Of a DNA stretch of 64,000 bases, positions 1 to 10,800 are shown piece by piece (positions within the stretch are counted from its first letter, which is position 1; the number at the start of each line of letters is the position of its first letter). The notes under the pieces were generated by a model. That model searched no databases. It was not told where the DNA came from and was given only the letters and a program-made list of their open reading frames with translations. Location of the stretch: the NCBI RefSeq assembly GCF_037893015.1, contig NC_133663.1, forward strand, positions 1,712,878 to 1,776,877, in the 5' to 3' direction. Source of the stretch: Macrotis lagotis (Eukaryota > Chordata > Mammalia > Peramelemorphia > Peramelidae). Position numbers and translations under genes: made by a program.

Positions 1-340
1 AAACCCCAGGGCCAGTATTAGAGTGCTATGGTCCACAGGATGACAAGGACTTGAACAAGAGAAGACTGGGCTGCTCCTCCCTGGAGACTTTAGATCATTT
101 GTCAGGATGTGGTGTGTTGAGGGTCCTTAATCCGAGTCTGCTTCTGAGAGAAGGAATTTGGGGTCTCCTCCAGATCACAAGAAAGGGTATGAAATCATCC
201 TGGCATCTGGGATGGGCACCAGATACAAGCTACAGGAAATAGGTTTTGTCTTCTTTCAGATCAAGGTTCCAGGTACCGAGTCACCCTCATGAGGGTCCAC
301 ACAAGTTGCTGGACTTCAGACGCTGAGCTGCGCCCAAGAT

Positions 341-455
341 TCCTTTTTTGTGGCTCGCCCAAGGCCACACAGCTAGGCCATCATGAAGTGTCTGAGGCTG
401 GCTTTGAACTCAGGTCCTCCTGACTCCGGGGCAGGTGCTCTGTCCACTGCCTGGG
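341..455 (-). repeat. Marsupial tRNA-derived SINE, antisense
   Basis: Contains the antisense hallmarks CCCAAGGCCACACAGCTAGG, a TGTCTGAGGCTGGCTTTGAA stretch and CAGGTCCTCCTGACTCC, ending in the tRNA-like head (GTGCTCTGTCCACTGCC). It lies in CYB5D2 intron 1. Family name (WSINE1-like) is from memory. Confidence 0.75.
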
Positions 456-714
456 CCCAGGATCCTTCAGCTGGTGCAAGGTGGGGAATGCCTCGTGGCC
501 GGGGTGGCTTCCCCTTTGGATGCCGCCCTAAGTCCGCGACCCCGGAACTCTCTCCCCAACCTGTCTTCTGGGTCTTATTTTGGAATGAGCCCCCTGGAAT
601 CTCCAGACAGTGCTTCCTGGGCAGAACCCTGCCCTCTGCCCCTCCCCCCCGCGGTTCCCCGTTATCTCGCCCCTCCTCGGGATCCCGGCGAGGCGGCCCC
701 CACCCGGCCCCGGC

Positions 715-872
715 CCCGGCCCCGCTGCCCCCCGCTGCCCCGGCCCCGCCGCCCCCCGCTGCCCCCCGGCCCCACTGCCCCGCCGCCCCCCGCTGCCCCC
801 CGGCCCCACTGCCCCGCCGCCCCCCGCTGCCCCGCTGCCCCGCCGCCCCCCGCCCCCGCCGCCCCCCGGCCC
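715..872. repeat. C-rich minisatellite in CYB5D2 intron 1
   Basis: Imperfect tandem units built from GCCCCCCG, GCTGCCCC and CCGGCCCCACTGCC occur here, with two near-identical copies about 36 bases apart around 757-830. On the CYB5D2 sense strand this is a long array of G runs that starts about 10 bases after the exon 1 donor. Confidence 0.8.
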
Positions 873-882
873 CGGCCCGCAC

Positions 883-1264
883 CCACGCAGACGTAGTTGT
901 CCTCGTAGAAGCGCAGCCAGTCCCGCAGCAGCAGCATCTGCTCGGGGGACAGGTCGGCCACGTCGTCGCTCAGCCCCTCGGCCGAGAAGTCCCCGGTCAC
1001 GAAGGCCCGCGAGGCGTCGCGGCCCGCCAGGGCGCCGTAGGGGCGGCCGCGCGCGTAGTGGGCCCGGCCGGCGCCCACGTCGAACACGCGGCCCAGCAGC
1101 GCCAGGTAGAGGCCGGGCTCGGCGGCGCCCCCGCGGCAGCGGGCCAGCTCGGCGGCGCGGAGCAGCCGGGGCCCCGCCGCGCCGCCCCGGGCCCGCAGCA
1201 GCCAGGCCGCGGCCGCCGCCGCCAGCGCCAGCGCCAGCGCCGCCAGGCGCCCGGCTCCCGGCAT
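883..1264 (-). CDS. CYB5D2: CYB5D2 (neuferricin) exon 1, partial gene
   Basis: This is the first coding exon of a membrane-associated progesterone receptor (MAPR) family protein, a non-classical cytochrome b5-like haem-binding protein. Read on the minus strand it starts MPGAGRLAALALALAAAAAA, an Ala/Leu-rich signal or signal-anchor segment at residues 6-23. The start of the cytochrome-b5-like domain follows, with the family-conserved stretches GLYLALLGRVFDVGAG, AGRDASRAFVTGDFS and NYVCVG. It stops after base 1 of a codon at a GTGCGG donor, the same point (NYVCVG) where the human protein continues RVTGRFYGEDG. The later exons are not in the window. The 127 codons match the length of human exon 1. 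The start codon lies 160 bases from the ZZEF1 start, head to head. Identification is by remembered family similarity plus synteny. Confidence 0.93.
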
Positions 1265-1424
1265 GCTCGGCGCGGCGGAAGGGGCGGCGCGGCGCGGCAG
1301 CCGGAAGCCGGAAGCGGGCGGCGGAAGCGGGCGCGCCCCGGCCCGCCCCCGGCCCGCGCCGCGCCTGCGCCACAGGGGCCCGGCCGGCCGGCGGCGGCGG
1401 CGGCGGCGACGGGCACCGCGGACC
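1265..1424. promoter_or_regulatory. Bidirectional promoter CYB5D2/ZZEF1
   Basis: The two start codons are divergent and only 160 bases apart. There is no TATA box. Two overlapping ETS/GABPA-type sites CCGGAAGC occur at 1301-1308 and 1308-1315, with further GCGGAAG motifs near 1274 and 1321. GC boxes (CCCGCCCC) lie near 1341 and an NRF1-like GCGCCTGCGC at 1361-1370. This is the usual composition of a housekeeping bidirectional promoter. Transcription start sites cannot be read from sequence. Confidence 0.8.
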
Positions 1425-1802
1425 ATGGGCAACGTCCCGAGCGCCGCCAGCGACGACGAGGAGCCCGAGGGCCCGGCCGCGGCCGGCGCGGGCGCGGGGG
1501 CCGGGCCGGCGGCGGCCGCGGGGGGCGGCCCCGGCGCCCCGGGCCCGCGCCGCCCCCCGGAGCCCCCGGGCCCGGCGGCCGGCGGCCTGCCCGCGGCCCC
1601 GGCGCTGCTGGAGCCCGGCGCCCTGCGGAGGGCCGCGCGCCTGAGCCCCGGCGCCGCCCCGGGCCCGGCCCCGGCCGCCCCCGAGGGCTCGGGCCGGGCC
1701 GCGCTGCTGCGCTGGCTGGAGGAGCGGCGGGCGCGCGGGGACGCGGTGGTGAGCGCGGAGCAGCTGCGGGAAGCGCTGGAGGCGCGCGGGGCCGGGGACG
1801 AG
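1425..1802 (+). CDS. ZZEF1: ZZEF1 coding exon 1
   Basis: Residues 1-126, ending in phase 0 at GAG|GTGAGC. After MGNVPSAASDDEE comes a Pro/Ala/Gly-rich low-complexity stretch, then the conserved LLRWLEERRARGD and LREALEARGAGDE segments. The exon lies wholly in the CpG island. Confidence 0.93.
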
Positions 1803-4800
1803 GTGAGCGCGGGCCGCGGGGGCCGCTGCCGCGGGGTGACGTCACCGAGCCGGCCCGCGGGGGGCCCGCGCACCCCCACGGACGGGGCCCTCATTTCGGG
1901 GAGGAGGGAGGCCTGGCCCCTTCCCTCCGCAGCTCGCCCTCCTGGGCCGTACAGACTGGACCGGAACCGGGAGACGAGCCCGGGGCCAGACTCCGGGGCC
2001 ATGAGGCTGGGCCCTTTGGGCGGAGTGTGCGGGAGCCCGGAGGTCGGGGCGCTTCCCTCGCCTCACCTGAGGGTGCGTCCAGAAGGGGTGACTCACCGCC
2101 CGGATCTGGCTCTCCGTCTTAGGCCAAAGTCTGAGAGGTTCGAAGGGAGCTCTTGTTCGCTCTTGGAACAGGTCTCCACTGGCAAACCCAAAGAAGAAAG
2201 GAGGTTAAAATGCCATTGTAACTTGTCAAAGAAAGTGAGGACTTCAGCCTCGGGGCTTCCCGCCGTCGGCGGGGTTCAGGGAGGGTACCCCAGGAGGTAG
2301 CTCCCCCCCTAAGGTGGCTCACGAAGCAGTCCCCCAACTGTCCGACTCAGCTGTGGAGCAGAGGTTTGGTGTTCACAGACAATACCAAGCACCTAAACCA
2401 CAGGAGACCCAGTGTTAACCTGGCATTTATGGGAGCCCAGGACTGGACCCCAAACATCACCCCATCTTTATGGCTCTTAGAGGGAACTTAGGGTCCAAGG
2501 TCCTCAGTTGTTGGCTCCTCAGCATTCCAGGGCTAGAGCAGACTTAGTGCACATTCCACCTCATTCTCCACCCAACTGCAGAGTTCTCCTTTCACTAGTC
2601 CCCATGAGAGTGGGTCAGGCCCTCCCCCACCTTGTTTTGATAGACTTCTGCTTTCTTACATCTATTAATTAAGCTAATTTCCCCTAACTTTTCTCTCTGC
2701 CTTCAGTCTTGCATGGTATGCTTCATCTCTCTTACTGTTCTTTGGAGATCATCAGGACATAATAGAATCTTCCATCCCCCAGCCTTGAAAATGAACTCCT
2801 TCATGCTAATGGGTTCCAAGAGCACATGTAGTCAGCTCCATACTTTTCAACAGGGCTGCTTGCGAGTCCTCTGTCCACTCAAGGTCCACTTTCCCTTGGA
2901 GCATGGTGCTCAGCTTTTCTGGGCCCTTCAGAAGGCATCCTTTTCCTCATTCCCAGCCCTCTGCTCCTGGAGTGTGATAGCTGCCCCCCCCCCCCCACTC
3001 CCTCTGTGCTCACACTGTTGCTCCCTGGCTGCTGGCCTGGGATTTGGCTATAATGTTCAGTACTTTTCAGTGGGTTCTTTCCATCTCCACCTTGACTTCT
3101 GAATCTAAGCAAGGTGGGCAGCTTTCTTTCAAGGCATTCTGAAGTAGAATTACCTCTAGGTTCTTGTTTTGGTCATGACTTTGGGTGGTCCAATGTTTCT
3201 TTTTTCATTTTTGCAAGGCAAATGGAATTAAGTGACTAGCTCATGGTTACTAGCTAAATAAGTATTAAGGGTCTGAGGCTGGATTTGAACTCAAGTCTTC
3301 CTGACCCCAGGGCCAGTGCTCTATTCGCTGAGCCACTTAACTGCTCCTCCTCCATTTCTTGATTGTTTTTCACCTTGATCTTTGTTCCAGGTCAGTTTTT
3401 ACCCTGAGATAGTTGCTTTTCTCATTTTTGCAGCCTCTTGACTTTGTTTTAATGTTTCTTGTTGCCTCACAGAGTCATTACCTTCTATTCCATCCTCATT
3501 TTCAGGGAGTTCTATTGCTTGGATAAGGTCTCATCCCTGTTGTACAAAGCTGTTCATTCTATCTCCCATTCTTTCTTCCCTAGCTCTCAGTTGCTTTTCA
3601 CATTTTTCTTCTAGTGTTCTCATTGCCTTTATAAGAACATTTCAAAACTAAACTTTTGCATTATCTCTTTCAGGAATTCTTGTTGAATTTGTGTCCAAAC
3701 TTTATTTTTCTTTGACATTTTCTTTGTAGATATTTTGGAGTCACTCTCTTCTCAGTTTGTATCTTAAGAGTCCCTGTTACCATAATAGCTTTTTTGCTTG
3801 TTGTTTTTCCAGCCTTTTTCCTGACTTTAGGCAATTAGGTGGTTAGGCAGTCCAAACACTTATTAGCTGAATGACCTTGGGTATTTGACTCAATTTCCTC
3901 AACTGTAAAATGGACATCATAATAGTATGCACCTCCCAGGATGTTGTGAGGATAAGAAATTTGTAAAGATCTTAGTACAGTGCTTGAAACAGTGCTGTAT
4001 AAATGTTAACAAAGATGATGGTGGTAGTGATGATGAAGAAGATGGTGGTCATGTGGTAATGATGGTGATGATAGTGGTGATGATGGTGATGAGATGAAGA
4101 AGATGGGTGTGATGATAGTGATGAATTTGTTGATATTAGGGCCACACTCTGTACTTCTTGAAGACAGGTCTAGACTGGTCCTAGGTTGCTTCTTTCTCAA
4201 CTTGTCCAAGGGACTTGCAAACTTTTGGATCTTCTGACCCCCACCCTATAGCCCCCAAGCTCTACACATTCCTTACTGTGTGAGGATTTGAGCAAGAGCA
4301 GATGCTGTTGGACTCCTCCCTTAACAACCAGCTGGGAAGTTCTTCCCTTGGTTTTGGGATTCTTGCTCTGGGATCGGACTAGAAATTGGAGCTGTGACCC
4401 CCCCCCCCACCTGTTGGGTCTGAGGCTTGGTTGATGCTGCTGCTCTTTGGGGGCATCACCCAGAGCCTTTCCCTTCTTGCTACCCCCTCCTCAGTCCACC
4501 TTGGAGCCAATACTTCTCAAAAAGAAGGATGGCCGGCTATGGTCCCAGGACATATCGATGAAGACACCACAACAGAATGTAGAGAGTGAGAGGTTGTGGG
4601 GCTTGGGGGCAGTTGGGCCCTGCAATTCTGAGAAGCCCTTTGGAATTGGGCTTAGTAAGGAAAGACCAGGACCCTTGTCCTGCTGTTGGGCATTTTTGAC
4701 CCCTGCCTAGCTTAGGGAATGGCCTCACCCATTGTACTGCCACTGCCTTGGAAAGAACAGAGATGCTTAGATGAGTGGACAGCAGTGATGTCCAGGGGGA

Positions 4801-7800
4801 TGCTTGCTGAGGAGGAGATTTGGAAATGGCCGAATCGAAAAACAGAAGGGTCAATAAAATGAGATTACATTAATAAACCCCAACTACACAAGGACTGAGG
4901 GAACTTCGGAAGGATGGGTTGCCTGGAAGGGTCAGTGTAACAAGTTTAGGGGGATGAGATCTGAGAACCCTGAAAACTTGGAGCATGAAAGACAAAGAAA
5001 GCCAAAGGAATGGTACCGTCAATGTTGAGTGCTCTGTGGGATGCTGTAGATAATGCTGGGAGGGAGAGCCACAGTGACTCAGCCTGGACATGGATGCCAG
5101 AAGACAGGCAAGGTTTCAGCTACTTGTTTGGTAGTTCAAGTGCCAAAAAGGGACTGGAGGGCCAATGAGGAGGACTCCAATCTCCTTCCTGAGAGCCTTG
5201 AGGGTATTCATAGATACTAAAGGAAAGAGGTAGTGAGAATTAGGGGGAGGGGATGTGGGAACTAAAGAGCCCTAGGCAGACTTAGCCTGAGCAACAGGAG
5301 AATCCTAAGGGAAGCTCCCTCATACCCTCAATGCTTTTGATGAGAAGGCAGGAATGTCTTTGTCTGGGGGGGGGGGGGTGGCCTGGAGGCAGGAAGCACA
5401 GGATTCTTATCCTGCCCTCAAAGGCTTAGCAGCTGGTAACCCAGGGCAAGTCACTTAACTCCTGAGCCTCAGTTTCCTCATCTTTATACACTAATGTTTA
5501 TAAGAACACTTACCTACTTCTTGTGAAGCCGACTGTTTGGGAGGGTTGGATATCTAAATGTCTGCCTGGGCCAAAAGTATTTACAAACCATAAAGTAGTC
5601 CCATTGCTGGGTCTCTGTCTCTCTGACTTATTTCTTTCTCCCTCTCCTCTAGTGTCCCTCTCTCCTTTCTCTCTTCTCCAACTTCCTTCTTCTTTCTCTC
5701 CCTCCTTCCTTCTCCCCATCTCTCCTCCTCCTCCTGTCTCCCTCTTCTCTCTTTCCTTCTCTCTTCCTCTCCCCATCCCCCCACTCCCCAAGCTCACCCT
5801 CATTTCAGATGCTTGTTTCCTATAAGGGGACATAATACAAAAAGGCAAATCCTGTGGTGGGTTTGTTATCTTTAAAATGAATTTCTCCAAAGCTGGGAAT
5901 GAGAGGGTGATCCCTGAGCACTGCATAGAGGCCTCCTGCCCTCCAGGGCTCTAGATGAAGGAGGCTGTGGGCACCAGTTCAGTGAAGGGTTTGGGGTTTC
6001 CCCACTACCTTGGCTGGATCTTCTCTCTGTCCTTCAGGTCTTTGCGCAGTTTGAGGCTGAGGGCGACAGCACAGTGGACGTGGAGAACATGCTGGAGGCC
6101 CTTAAGAGCTCCAGGGGCACCAGCCTTCCTGGGGAGCTGAGTCACGTCACCAGGCAGCTCCAGGCCTGCTCCCTGGTTCCCGGTGAGGCACAGTCAGTGA
6201 GTGGCAGGGCTGGGGCGGGGAGCCTTGGCGGAACCTCATGAGGCTGAGATTTCTGACTGGCCAAGTCCCAGTCTTACCTCCCAGAGCACAACTTCACTCA
6301 AGGAGGTGTGCTAGTACATGGTTTCTGCCACTGCATCCCTGCTCCAGGAGGGATGAGCGTGAGGGCTCGTAACCTTGGGGCCCCTGAGGAGGAGGGGGGC
6401 AAAGGAGTTCGTGCCTTCTTCCAGGGCTCCTCCCAGGCTATGGATCAGCTATGCATAGAGGTCAGGGCTCTGTCTGGCTCATGAAATATGACCTTTGAAG
6501 GCATATTGCCAGTGGTCTCTTTGGCAGGATGACCTATCCAATCTGAGCCAAACATGATTCCTCAGGGTAGTGGGGAAGATGAGGATAGGGTTCCAGAAAC
6601 TGTGCTGACCCATGACCCTAGGGCCCATGATGGACAGTGAGTGAACCAGCCAGCTAGGGGTTTCTGAGAAGAGCAACTCCTTTGGGTTATTTCTGACCAC
6701 ATTTCTCCATATGTTCATAGGACGGGTGGGGGACTCAGTGGAGAAAGCACTTGGAGATAGCAAGACTTGAATTCTTGCACAATCTAGCTTCAGGCACTTC
6801 CTAGCTGGGTGACCCTGGGCAAGAAACTTCACTGTTTGCCTCAGTTTCCTCATCTGTGAAATGAGCTGGAGAAGGAAATGGCAAACATTCCCATATCTCT
6901 GCTAAGAAAACCCCAAATCGGGACATAGCATGTCAGATACAACTGAACAACAACATATGTCGATTATCCCACACTAGTCTTGGGGGAGGGGGATAGAGGG
7001 AAGGATTATTGAAACTATTTTGTGGATGAGAAAATTGGCTGAAAAGAGTCCAGTGACTTTCCCAGGTTGCTCTGTACCCAGCAACCTGTGCACTTCCTAT
7101 TGAGGGCCCCTGGCCACTTGGTGTCTCTCAAGACAGTTTGGGGACAGAGTGGGGCCCCATAAAGACTGTCCTTTTGTTTTCTGTAGGTTTCATCGACATC
7201 TTCTCTGAATCCAAGGAGAGCCTGGGGACCCACTCTTCCATGATCTTGCGATTCCTCCACCGGAACCGTATCGCCAGCATGGCGCTCCCTTACCCGCTCT
7301 TGGATTACTACCACACCATTTGTGCCATGAGATCATCTGTGTTGAGAGAGTCTCTGGAACAGCTAGTGCAGAAGGACAAAGGTAAGGGTTCAGAGCTTTA
7401 TCCCCTTCCCCAAACCAGTCTAGAACTGGTTAGATCATATTTCCAGGTGGGTCCCTCCTCACTCATTGTTTCTTGGGTCTTGTTGGAGATGTAGGTCAAG
7501 GGGACTGTTGGGTGACTTAGAAGTTGATGGGAGAGGGCCTAGGAAGAAGAAGTATTTGATGAGAAGTCAGAAAATGAAAAAGCAATCCAAAGAGACCTAG
7601 AAAATAGGGAAAATGCTAGCTTGGCTGCAGTGGGCAGGCCCCCGTGCCCCTGGACCAGCCTCAGCCTCAGGGAGGACTTGGCTGGGAGGTCTTCATGTTG
7701 TCTGGCCAGCTTAGGTGGAGTTCATTTATCTGTACTAATGATATCAACCCTGAGTGAAGTCATGGGGCGCTTGCCCTGACCCAAGGGCAGTGGGGAGTCT

Positions 7801-10800
7801 TGGGGGGTCTTGCACAGATGGGCATCCCCTCTCCATCCTGGGGCCCTTTGGGCCACCAATGGCTTATCTTTACTGAGCAGGTCTGGGTAAGGCCTGTGGA
7901 ATGTTTCTCAGACATATGGGGCCCAGTTGGAAGGACCTAGAGATGGGCTCAGATCATGACCAGTACACCCTCAGATTTATTTCACTTGGGCATCAGAAAA
8001 CAGAGGCAAACTGAGGTGCAGTGGCTTGGCCAGTCCTTAAGTGCCTGGGACCAAGAGTGCAGACTGTCCAGGTTGAGGGGCTTGGAAATGGGCACAGAGT
8101 TAACCTGAGTACCAGCAGAATGTGAAGAGGAGGCCAAGAGAGAGGCCCAGAGTCCAAGGGAAGGAGGCTGCCTCCAGGCCAGCTCCTGCACTGTGGTGCC
8201 CTCTAGCCATCTCCAGGCTTGGTGTGATCTTGAGGCAGTGAGGGACTCCAGATGTTCTGGAGGAGCCAGGGTGGGGCTTGATATATCCTGGCAGCCCAAG
8301 TTTTGGGGAGAAAGCTATAAGGATGATTGGGGCCGGATCTGAGGCCACCTATCAAAGCAGAGCTGTGGCAGAGGGAAGAAGGGGGTGGGGGGCTGCCCTG
8401 GGAAAGGCCTATGGCTGGCAGTATGGCCAGAGCTGTGGTTTTCTTTTTAGAGGGCCCAGGAGAGCTGGTTGGGAGCCAGGAGTCTGACCAGCTCAAGGCC
8501 GTGGCCAAGTGCTATACATACATCGAGACATCGTCCAACTCCGCTGACATCGACAAGATGACCAATGGGGAAACATCGTCCTTCTGGCAGTCTGATGGCA
8601 GCGCCCGCTCCCATTGGATCCGGTGAGTAGGAGGACATCCTGCAAGGGCCACTAGGCTGGGGTGGGGAGGATCTTGCTGTGAGGAGCGCCCCTTTCCCCC
8701 TCCCAGACTGAGGAGGCACTTTACTGCCTGCTAGCCTTGACTCTCCCAAGAACCCTGAGGTCACCCCATGGGGCCAGTGTCAGGTTGGGAGGGCTGTGTT
8801 TGCCCACCCCTTCATTCTAGGGAGGTTTGTCCTGATGCTGGACTCTGATCCGCCTTCCTGGTCCCATCAAACAGCTCTAGCTCAGCTCAGTATTCTTTTT
8901 TTGTTCCTTTGATTTCTTTACAAGGCAATGGGCCTAACTGACTTGTCCAAGGTCACACAGCTAAGTAAGTATTAAGCGTCTGAGGTCAGATTTGAACTCC
9001 TGTCCTCCTGACTCCAGGACTGGTGCTCTATCCATTGCACCACTTAGCCGCCCCTCAGTTGCCTTTCAGATAATGATGGGAATGAGTCCCCACAGCCAAG
9101 CCTTGTCTTGTCTGGTCCCCCCAACTTCTTAATGCTCTTGGTGGATATGGGTCTGTCTTCAGAGCTGATGGATCCTGGAGTTGTGGAGCCACACACTTTA
9201 GAGTTGTCTGGGTCTGGCATGGGGGCGGTGCTGACCATGGGATCCTGCTGAGGTGGGTAGGCAATGGCCTTCCCCCGTGGTCCTCCTCATGGCCTTTTGC
9301 TGCAGTCCACCCACGGTCAGCATCCTCCTCCTGAGGCCCACAGAGGGCACCTGGTGCATTTGTGACCCTCTACCAGAGCTGAACTCCTTTTAGTCGGAGT
9401 GGGTGCTAGAGTCCTGGAGGACAGACAGGTGGGCCCAGGGGCAGAACCCAGTGTGTCCACATGCCTCTTCCTCCTTCTCTAGTCCCAGAGCATGCATTTA
9501 TTGATGCTACCAGTTCTCAGAAAAGGTCCAGAGTCGATCCAGAAAGGGTCTTTCTTTAGTGAGTTCTGCAGTGTAGGCGGATGCAGTTGTTCTCCCTCCT
9601 GGGGGCTGCAGACCATGCCTTTTGAGGGATACTCATTGGTCCCCCCAACACACAAACAGTCACACAGACTTGCATCGCAGATGTTATCGGCATATTGCCA
9701 GATTGTGGCACTGCTGGCTGGGTATTCACTGTACTGTGAATGGGCACAGGGTGTGATTGTCTACATGTAAGGGGAACATCACATGAGCATGGCAGTGACT
9801 GTGGTGTGTCCAAAAGTTGTGGGGGAGGGGCGACCCAGTCTCGGCAGCCCCGATGGTTTTGGCACCTCTTTACATACCTGGCATCTCACAGCTTGAAGAT
9901 GAAGCCAGACGTCGTTCTCAGGCACCTGTCCATCGCTGTGGCAGCCAATGACCAGAGCTACATGCCGCAGCAGGTCACAGTGGCAGTGGGGAGGAGTGCA
10001 GGCAGTCTTCAGGAGGTCCGAGATGTTCACATCCCCAGCAATGTCACTGGCTACGTGACGCTACTGGAAAATGCAAACATCAGCCAGCTGTGTGAGTTCA
10101 CTGGGTTGCAGGTGGGGGGGTGGAGGCAGGAGCAACTGAAGATGCTCTTTAGAGTTGGGGGGCCTGGTTCTCAAATGCATACTCACCATCTTCCCTTCTG
10201 TTCATCTCCTGGCTGGTTCCAACAAAGGACTGGGTGGTGGGGACCCTGACGATCACATGAAGAGCATCAAGCATGCCCAGGCTGACTCTTTCTGGCTTGG
10301 GGGCCCCACTCGTCGGGGCCTCACACCATACTCGTCAAGCACCTTCACTTAGTCTATCGGGTTTTGTCAAAGACCAAGCATGGGACCTTGCAGTGGGTGT
10401 CTGCCCAAGCAGCTTCCCTTGTCTTTTGACCTTGGCAGACGTCCAGATTAATGTGAAACGCTGCCTCAGTGATGGTTGTGACACCCGGATTCACGGGCTC
10501 AGAGCTGTGGGCTTCCAGAGGGTCCGCAGAGTTGGGGTCTCAGTGTCAGATGCATCTGCCATCTGGTACTGGTCCCTTCTGACATCGCTGGTTACGGCCT
10601 CCATGGAAACAAGCCCGGTGTTTGTGCAGACGATTCTGCAGAATACTCAGTAAGTGACCTCTGGGTTGGTCATCTATCACAGGTAGCTCTTCACTTAGTG
10701 CACTTTAGGAGGGCAATGAAGATGCTGTCAAGAGGAAGGGGCTTGTTCCCAGGGGCTGGCAGCTATTCTCAGGTCAAACATGGAGCATCAGCTAGCTGGG

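Larger units (their letters stand above)
640..1960. promoter_or_regulatory. CpG island spanning both first exons
   Basis: This stretch is extremely GC-rich with dense CG dinucleotides, in contrast to the CpG-poor flanks. It covers the start of CYB5D2 intron 1, both first exons, the shared promoter and the start of ZZEF1 intron 1. Edges are judged by eye. Confidence 0.85.
1803..6037 (+). other. ZZEF1: ZZEF1 intron 1 (4.2 kb)
   Basis: The first intron leaves the CpG island near 1960. It holds an antisense SINE, L1-like antisense sequence, a MIR, a GATGGTGAT-type simple repeat, a second MIR and a CT-rich tract, each listed separately. Bases 2000-3190 and 4140-5420 show nothing recognisable apart from short poly-C/G runs. 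Confidence 0.85.

Noticed and set aside
373..2300. Several long overlapping open frames on both strands around the CpG island
   Set aside because: GC-rich DNA with few stop codons. Only the frames holding CYB5D2 exon 1 and ZZEF1 exon 1 match known proteins and have correct splice ends; the rest are Arg/Pro/Gly/Ala shadows.
5510..5926. Arg/Glu-rich minus-strand open frames
   Set aside because: Produced by a polypyrimidine tract; not a protein.
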